64,000 nt of DNA from Theristus sp. LFF4_11 (Eukaryota > Nematoda > Chromadorea > Monhysterida > Xyalidae): NCBI GenBank assembly GCA_030248135.1, contig JASANC010000978.1, forward strand, positions 45,671-109,670, given 5' to 3'. Position 1 is the stretch's first letter. Each line of letters starts with the position of its first letter. The notes under the pieces are model-generated. The model worked only from the letters and a program-made list of their open reading frames with translations, had not been told where the DNA came from and made no database searches. This document shows, piece by piece, positions 57,202 through 64,000 of the stretch. The translations under genes and the position numbers were made by a program.

Positions 57202-59420
57202 TATGCGTTTGTACGTACGTACATGTGCATCTGGCCACTTTGTACATGCGTTCTTTAAGCAACATTGTTCCCGACTGTATCACATTGACTTTCTATGGAC
57301 TTCCACAATGGACGCAACTGACAGATCGTAACCGCAGTTTTATTCGCTTTCTGCAGTACATGCTACAATGTGAACTGGTCCGAGCAGCCTAATCAGGTGG
57401 CTTCATGCTTTCGTGCGCATAAACTATGTGAAGACTCATGTGTTCTGGATGAAATGTGCATATGCTGCACAGTGCACGTGAACATCACTAGATTGAACTC
57501 GCGTTTGTAATGCTGTAACGCTAAGCAGCAACTGTGTGCATATCTGCAATCGGAAAACCGGTTTTTTATATTTTCAAATAAAAAAACGGTTTTTCTTTTG
57601 TTATTCAACTTTTCCCTGCATCCAAAAGTTTTCGTCTACTTTACAAAGCGTCTCACTGCAGCAAATTTTTAATTTTTTTTAATTTTAAATAGTTATATTA
57701 AAATCAGAAATAAAATACAAAATACCATACAGGTCGTGCTGTACATTTACTGTACATTGCATAATTAACGGTTTAAGCAGCCGACAAACGTTTCGCAGTT
57801 TATTGAGAAAAAGCGATTTCTGCAAAACAACGCCCTAAAAATAAAAATAAAACCGTTTTTAAACAAAAATACGGCATCACTTCTCGTGTTCAGCCGCTTA
57901 GCCGCTCTTTTGATATGATGCGGTAAGACACAAATTGTGGTTAGATGTATGCACTGTATGTACATTGTATACATATGTTGCATATCGGAAAATAACACCG
58001 AAACGCTCTAACAGTCAACTCGACACTGAAAAAATACATGTAATCACTGCTGCCAAGTACGAGAGAGAAAGAAGTTGCGCGTAACAAGACAGATCAAGCG
58101 AACATGAATGAACATCATAAGCAACATGAGAATTGTGCACCGGCAACGGCAGCACTGTGCATGCAGCGGTCAAAAGCAAAACTGCAGAAACATGTTTTGG
58201 AATGTTCAACCGACTTTGGAAAGAATGCGCCTTTTTCAAGAGTCTTGTAATAATAAGGATATGCGACTTGATGGCAGCGGTAAGATATTTGCCGAAGCGA
58301 CGTAAGTGCATTGCGCCCCGAATGATGTGCATGTACGCACGTTCATGCAACGTGCTGCAAGCAAAGTTCCATTTGGCCGATTCTTCAATTTTGCACAAAC
58401 TCCTAAACCGATCTGCTTGACGGAACGACTGAAAAAATGCTGCCAACATCAGAAAATACGTGAGACGTCAATGCATGAGAATAGTACGCATGAATAACGA
58501 TGCAGACAAAAGCGCTCGACGAAACGCGTATGTAGGCAACTATTTTTATGATCATACATACATACACATATGTATACACCATAGAATGCTTATGGCAATC
58601 GCATCACTGGCGGGTCGCGTTTGATTTTGCTGATGCATCCTGCCTTGTACGTGCAGCATCGCTGAACAAAAAAAAAACACCGGCAGCGTTGGTTTCACTA
58701 TTCAAGTGTGCCCTCTGCACGTGGTTCAATTTAGAGCGTTTAGCTCGCAGCAGCAGTCTCTGAACTCATTATGCACCTTCATATGATTGCAGAGAAGTCA
58801 CATGCACACACGATGATAAGCGTCAAAATACACACAGCTATATTGATGTGCATGTATGGTAACACGGACAAAATGAAAACGCCGACGTGGTCTTTGATGT
58901 GGAACATCTTTTGATGTCTGCGACGAAACTGCAAAATTAGGACACGATATGAGTTTTCGGTGGGCCTGAACGACAGTTGAAATCGACAACCGGAAACCGG
59001 GGCAAAAATACTTTCGCCGCAAGGTGCTTTTGTTTGGAGCAGTTGTACTGTGTCTCGCGCAGTCTCGTGTGAGCAACGATGCTTACGATGCGTATGTGTT
59101 TGCAATTAGACATGCTGGCTTGCGTGGTCCGGCTCGCTTTCCTTGATAACGTTAATTTCACCGACGTCACTGCTGCTGCTTCTTTTCTTGGATCGTCGCA
59201 CTGCATTATTTATGGCCAGCAATATGTAGCGGTTGTCTTTAAATGCATGTGCGATGGTAAACAGATGCTCACACTTACGGTCATGCCCTGTTTGGTAAGA
59301 TCCTTTTTGTGCGCGATTTTAGAGTCAGTTCATCATAAGACATGCATTCGATCATAGTTGTTTCGGGTTACAATGTATGGCGCTGACATGCATGAAAATA
59401 CAGAAAGAACGGAACCAGAG
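57202..59420. other. No gene seen
   Basis: A stretch at 57550-57610 carries AAAACCGGTTTTTT and AAAAAACGGTTTTT motifs like the hAT MITE at 20.3 kb and may be a relic of it. Otherwise unassigned. Confidence 0.35.
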
Positions 59421-59426
59421 CAGAAA

Positions 59427-59740
59427 AGGAGCCTGGGGGCCCGCGGTATACGTTTACCATGCGAAACCGCAAGAAACAGTGCTTACACGTTGTAATACAC
59501 CAGCATACAAGCACCAGTACTGCTGTTGACAACTCTGTCCCGCGTCTGGTTTAAAGTCTTGTGTGATCCACTGCTTCGCTGATGTTTCAGCCAGACATAA
59601 CATCCGTCTGCGCTGGTCATCATTTTTGATTGGGCTGTGCAGCCCGGGCCGTGTCGTACTGACGAGCCTGGGGGCCCGTGGTATACGCTTACCAGGCGAA
59701 ACCGCAGGAAACAGTGCTCGCACGTTGTAACATCTCGCCT
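59427..59740 (+). repeat. Two direct repeats of about 75 bp, 236 bp apart
   Basis: GAGCCTGGGGGCCCGCGGTATACG at 59427 and GAGCCTGGGGGCCCGTGGTATACG at 59663, both continuing CTTACCAxGCGAAACCGCAxGAAACAGTGCT and CACGTTGTAA. Could be the terminal repeats of a very short solo element or a local duplication. Confidence 0.6.
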
Positions 59741-59894
59741 CAAATGGGGCTTTTGGTTCTCTGACCAATGCCGATTCCTGTTTATTTTATTTTAATTCAA
59801 AATTTATTTTGCCAAAAAGTGACAGGTTCAAAAAATCTGGTGCAAGTAATTCAAAGTTACCTCAGTCACGTGTCAGGGCTAGGGTACCCTGGTC

Positions 59895-60042
59895 TGACTG
59901 CGACACGACACGCAATTGACTAGTGCCTGCCTAGTGCCTACTGACTGACGTCAGCAGTCACTTCACCAATTTTTAATTGTCGCGTCAAGCATGAAACTGA
60001 TTTCATACATATGTGTACGGATGCACTGAGTCGCAGAACTTG
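59895..60042. repeat. GACTCAATG-ended repeat, diverged copy 3
   Basis: Matches the 10.85- and 11.12-kb copies at CTTCACCAATTTTxAATT, GCATGAAACTG and GCACTGAGTCGCAGAAC. Confidence 0.45.
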
Positions 60043-60044
60043 AG

Positions 60045-61550
60045 AATAAGATAGTTTACTGCATATTGAAATACTATAAGAGAACCTTTTTGATATAAAC
60101 TTCACAAGGAGATACATTTGTACATGCAGTCTGCCGAAATGTCGAACGGATGAGTTTACGGACTCCGGAAGGCCCGTTCATACTGACGTGTGCATGTACG
60201 GTACATCGCGTCAGGTCTCGGGTTTTGGGTATTATCGCTTCAGAAATTTTGCAGACACAAAAGTTTCAGTCAAAGAAAAAAAAAATCCGAATCCTCAATG
60301 CGACGGCGCCACAAATTTGAATTGCCGCGCAATTTATGAAATGCTTTTCTAACGCAAACGCATTGAATCTCTAAACCAAAAGAAAGGATAATACCATCAT
60401 GCAGACACGGCACGTCACGTCACGTTACGTCTCGTGTTATTGAATACTACCGTCCATGGATACGATGTTGGACGTACGTTAGCATCGTCAGTATGAACTG
60501 GACTTTACTGGGCAAAACCGCCACCCAACAAAGCAAAAGCTGACGTTGGACAAACAGTGTATGCTTGCACATGTGTTTTTTGTTCACTTTTTTACACGGC
60601 TAACCACAGCTGTAAACTGCATCATAGTTTATGGAATAAAAGTGTCCTTTTCTCTTTTTCTAAACGTTCAACAAAAGATGACCAGATTTTTCGGCTATAA
60701 AGTAAGCTGAAAATTTTACAACAGCTCTGACACCCGGTTTCAACTATATTTTAGTCGAATACTTAATTTGATATATAAAGTATATTTTAGAAAGTAAACC
60801 CTTTTCAGGCGGACAGAAATATGAAAGAAAATTGTCAAAACAGAAATAGCACGCACGTCATAATGGATGGATGTGCGTGGTGAACGAGCGAACGCATCCT
60901 GCGACACCGGCATATCGCGGCGTAAACACTCAAAAGTTGTCCATGTCACATTATCTTTTATTGACAAACGTGCACTGCTGCATCGATGCTCGTGTCGCGC
61001 GAGCCACTTATAACTCGGCTTAAAAGTTTTGTATATATAAAAGCATACCGCCGGCCTTGCATGCATTAAGCTGTTTTTTATCTATCACCAGCTTTTAGAA
61101 CACTTTTTATCAGCCATCTTTTTACAATGTACGGTTTTCATAAACATGGGGACACAGACCATACGTGTAGGTATTGAAAATTTTGCTTTTTGATAATTTT
61201 CTTGCAGCGCCGATGACATATGTATAACGTAATGCAAATAAAACCAATTTAGCAATATTTTAAGCACGACTACGACAGACGATTACGACCGTTCGTCACG
61301 GTGTCTTTCTAGTGCTTTTGTTATCCACGCGAACTTTTGCAGCCTTTTACATGCAACACAATAGTCATTGAACGGTATTGTTGGATAATTGGAAAGAATG
61401 ATAGGATCATGAAAAACTGTGAGAAGGTTTGTTTTACAGCAAAAGAAAGGTATTCAGATAACGGAGGTCGGAGCTGAGCTAATGTGAAGCAACGTGCGGC
61501 CCCACTGCCACTGAGACCGTTGCCATCTGATGCACCACCGGAACCAACGC
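60045..61550. other. No gene seen
   Basis: CACGTCACGTCACGTTACG-like short reiterations near 60.41 kb; otherwise unassigned. Confidence 0.35.
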
Positions 61551-61552
61551 TG

Positions 61553-61849
61553 GTGAGACCACACGTTGTGTCAACGTACCATCTGGTGAGAGCACACGTT
61601 GTGTCAACGTACCATCTGGTGAGACCACACGTTGTGTCAACGTACCATCTGGTGAGAGCACACGTTGTGTCAACGTACCATCTGGTGAGACCACACGTTG
61701 TGTCAACGTACCATCTGGTGAGAGCACACGTTGTGTCAACGTACCATCTGGTGAGAGCACACGTTGTGTCAACGTACCATCTGGTGAGAGCACACGTTGT
61801 GTCAACGTACCATATGGTGGGAGCACACGTTGTGTCAACGTACCATCTG
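61553..61849. repeat. 33-bp minisatellite, nine units
   Basis: Unit GTGAGA(C/G)CACACGTTGTGT... (33 bp, ending AACGTACCATCTG), nine nearly identical copies. The seventh base is C in units 1, 3 and 5 and G in units 2, 4 and 6-9, so the left part is a 66-bp two-unit repeat. Because 33 is a multiple of three, long ORFs run through it on both strands (HVVSTYHLVR plus A or P on plus); this does not show that it is coding. Confidence 0.95.
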
Positions 61850-62679
61850 GTTTGGTATGATAGAGCACTCACTGTATCTGATATGTTGAGCTTTCCAAGG
61901 GCAAACAACAAACGTAGCCATACTATCCAACGTATCTCTGCGTCTCAATACGCACTGATGCGTTCTATAGGCAAAATCGTTCACCGGCACTTGTGCCCAT
62001 TGGGCCCAGCGAGTGAGTCGCCTACATCGCCTGCCTGAATCGCCAAGACGCCTTGTACACTTGTGCATCTTGTACGCCTTGCGCCTTTTTCGCTCAAACG
62101 CCCCCTTATTTGTAGGCGCCAGGCGGCTATTGCCTACACAAGACGAATACTATTATAATTTTATTGTCAAGACGATGAATACTGAAGTCAGCACACAATG
62201 GAAAACACGCATGCGAACGCACAACATGAATCAACGAATGTGTGAGAAGTACGTAGGTTACTATTGTAAAGAGTAGGTGAAAGTGATGATTGGTAGTTTA
62301 AAAGAACAGCTTAGCGTTCAAACATTCGGGATCGTGGCACGGTCATTGTATGGACCTGACACTAAGCAAAGAAGCCGTGAAAATTCGATAGAAAATCTTG
62401 TGTGGTATAATAGATCTACAAATCTTGTAATTTGTTTTGTGAATCGTCGATTGTTTGTCACCGTTTTGGGCAGTAGTTTAGATTTGAATTTGAACTTTAC
62501 TTAAAACCATGGTTGTGCAGCTCTGGAGATAATTGCAACTTGTGTGAATAAAAATTGTGCATTTTAGGAATTTCGTTCATCAAGTTGCGTGACATACTTA
62601 ATTTTGTCCTCAACCTCCACTATGACAAGTTCAAGTGTCTACTAACAACAGAAAAAAGAGACCGATCGACCAGGCAGGC
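61850..62679. other. No gene seen
   Basis: Short chance ORFs only. Confidence 0.35.
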
Positions 62680-62870
62680 CAAGTTGGGTTGGGGATTTGA
62701 ATTTTTTTTTATTTTTGTTTTTCAACTGGGATTTTTTTTCAAACTTTATGTTTCTTTTACTTTGCTCTAAAAATTTTTTTTTGGCATAATTTTTTGAAAG
62801 TTCACACCAATGTTTCCCAAACTTCCTTGTGTGCTTAGCTATATTTGTCATTATTTGGTCATTTGGCACA
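62680..62870 (+). repeat. Dispersed repeat, second copy of 50500-50735
   Basis: TTTTTTGAAAGTTCACACCA, CCCAAACTTCCTTGTGTGCT and CATTATTTGGTCATTTGG mirror the 50.5-kb copy. Confidence 0.55.
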
Positions 62871-62970
62871 TAAGTCTGTGGTGAAATTCATCTTTTGAAG
62901 TTCCGCAACAAATCTCTCAGCACTAACAATGCAGCTTGGAATCTCAGATACGCCAGGCAACATAATATTA

Positions 62971-63082
62971 TCTACAAATGCGGGAGACGCATATAAAAAG
63001 AGGAATATGGCTTTGTGTAAGCAGTGAGAGACTTGGCTCGACAACTCTTGTAGTTAAAGTCTCTGATGTGGTACACACGGAT
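62971..63082 (+). repeat. Repeat with TATA-like core, second copy of 41500-41610
   Basis: AATGCGGGAGACGCATATAAAA, GTAAGCAGTGAGAGACTTGG and CTCTGATGTGGTACACACGGATAC. The homology stops at GGATAC, right before the G-run and the 15-bp tandem repeat. Confidence 0.6.
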
Positions 63083-63092
63083 ACGGGGGGTA

Positions 63093-63200
63093 CAATTCCG
63101 GCCCGCTAATTCCGGCCTGAATAATTCCGGCCCGCTCATTCCGGCCCGTAAAATTCCGGTCCGAAGAATTCCGGCCCGGAGAATTCCGGCCCGGAGAATT
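63093..63200. repeat. 15-bp tandem repeat (AATTCCGGCCCGxxx), about seven units
   Basis: Units AATTCCGGCCCGCT, AATTCCGGCCTGAAT, AATTCCGGCCCGCTC, ATTCCGGCCCGTAAA, ATTCCGGTCCGAAG, then two AATTCCGGCCCGGAG. GC-rich and abrupt at both sides. Confidence 0.9.
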
Positions 63201-64000
63201 TTCGTCAGCACGAACAAAATTAAAACGTCTTGCACATAACAGCGGTATGACTAGCGCTCGATGGCCAAAAATGGAATTTTGACATTTTGGGCTAAAACGA
63301 TCCTACTAAGCGTCCTGAGTAAGCGCACAAAATTTTTCGGCCAAACACCTACCGTAACCCGAGTTATGGCCATTTTATGTGTTGGCCGACGGGCGCCGGT
63401 GACTCCGGCGACCGATCGTCGAATTGCATTTTTTTTTGGCTTTTAAAGCAATTTTACGCAAATCCGAGGTGACCACGTGAAAGAGGAGAACAAACTGAAT
63501 CAGATCCACTACTTTTTGATTAAATTTAGCAAATTTTTAGTTGTGCCCTGAAATTCTGGCTTGTACGACAGAGATTTTAAAAAAGCGCCCGGCTCTAACG
63601 GTTTCAGAAAATTTCGCAATAACAGAAAGATAGCCCAGATTCTGGGCTTTACGATGATGCCAAAATCGTGCCCCGTTATTACTTTTTGGCTATTTTAAAA
63701 TAGTTTTCCGCCGGCCTGGTGGCCAAAAATGTCGAAAAACGGCTTTTTTGCCATATTTTCCTAACTCTTGTCTGCCAGGGTCATCGCATTCTGCTCTAAA
63801 CTTGCTGACGTGACCTTCTGCTGTACTCTGAGTAAGTTTGATTTTTTAAATGACCCAATGGAAACTCCATCCAAGCAAAAATTATGGCTGTTTTTCGACC
63901 GATTTTGGCCGAAAATCACGTGACTACCGGCTGTTACCACTGATACTGAGAACTATGGAGATTGTTATGTTGGTAGAAAGTTAAGCTAACTCTTTAGATA
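63201..64000. other. No gene seen at the right edge
   Basis: GC-moderate sequence with repeated short words (GGCCAAAAATG, TTTTGGC) that may be part of a larger repeat cut by the window; no ORF of note. Confidence 0.35.

Noticed and set aside
61321..61911. 196-codon minus-strand ORF with 11-residue repeats as a repeat protein
   Set aside because: Open in several frames on both strands because the unit is 33 bp; no start, splice or flanking coding evidence.

Overview
This window is eukaryotic, non-coding-rich DNA: AT-rich, with split genes, introns up to about 20 kb, and a dense load of DNA-transposon derivatives, a tRNA-derived SINE and satellites. It carries one confidently recognised gene, on the minus strand: an ERG-type (Kv11/KCNH, UNC-103/Seizure-like) voltage-gated potassium channel. 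The CNBD wording ([22 protein letters not shown]) looks most like nematode UNC-103 as I remember it, so a nematode with a large repeat-rich genome is my best guess. That is an inference; another protostome is possible.

ERG layout, reading right to left. Linker exons lie at 44992-44672, 39180-38986 and 32864-32800. A common core starts at 12612 with the residues VLSLGADV and continues through S1 (12.5 kb), S2-S3 (12.0 kb), S4-S5 (8.2 kb), pore (7.9 kb), S6 and C-linker (7.6 kb), CNBD (7.4-6.8 kb), a long polar C-terminal tail (4.3-3.0 kb) and a C-terminal coiled-coil exon ending at 2433. Exon phases chain without a break except at the S1/S2 junction. Upstream of the common core are several alternative first exons: 35106-34852, 27112-26861, 23826-23791 (tentative), 17176-17090 and 13231-12962. 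Each ends in phase 0 at a GT donor, most after an Asn codon, and each can join the VLSLGADV exon directly. A phase 0/0 exon lies at 37508-37422. The locus therefore looks like one channel core served by a series of promoters, each with its own cytoplasmic N-terminus. No PAS/eag domain was found in the window, so the gene probably extends beyond the right edge or lacks PAS.

The rest is repeats. There are many TA-flanked Tc1/mariner/IS630-type non-autonomous elements, several keeping only the C-terminal end of a transposase ORF (0.4, 20.2, 36.3 and 56.9 kb). Two hAT-like insertions have 8-bp target duplications (20307-20680 nested in a mariner derivative; 52990-53982 nested in another repeat). 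One element has a perfect 9-bp duplication (1255-1675). Several fold-back palindromes are present. A roughly 148-bp satellite lies at 45.7-47.0 kb, a 33-bp minisatellite at 61.55-61.85 kb and a 15-bp tandem repeat at 63.1 kb. A tRNA-derived SINE sits at 43.66-44.03 kb, beside a broken plus-strand ORF with an RGG-type tail (42.87-43.56 kb). The 45-64 kb part holds no gene I can support.

All exon borders come from splice motifs, phase continuity and family resemblance read by eye; no alignment was run.
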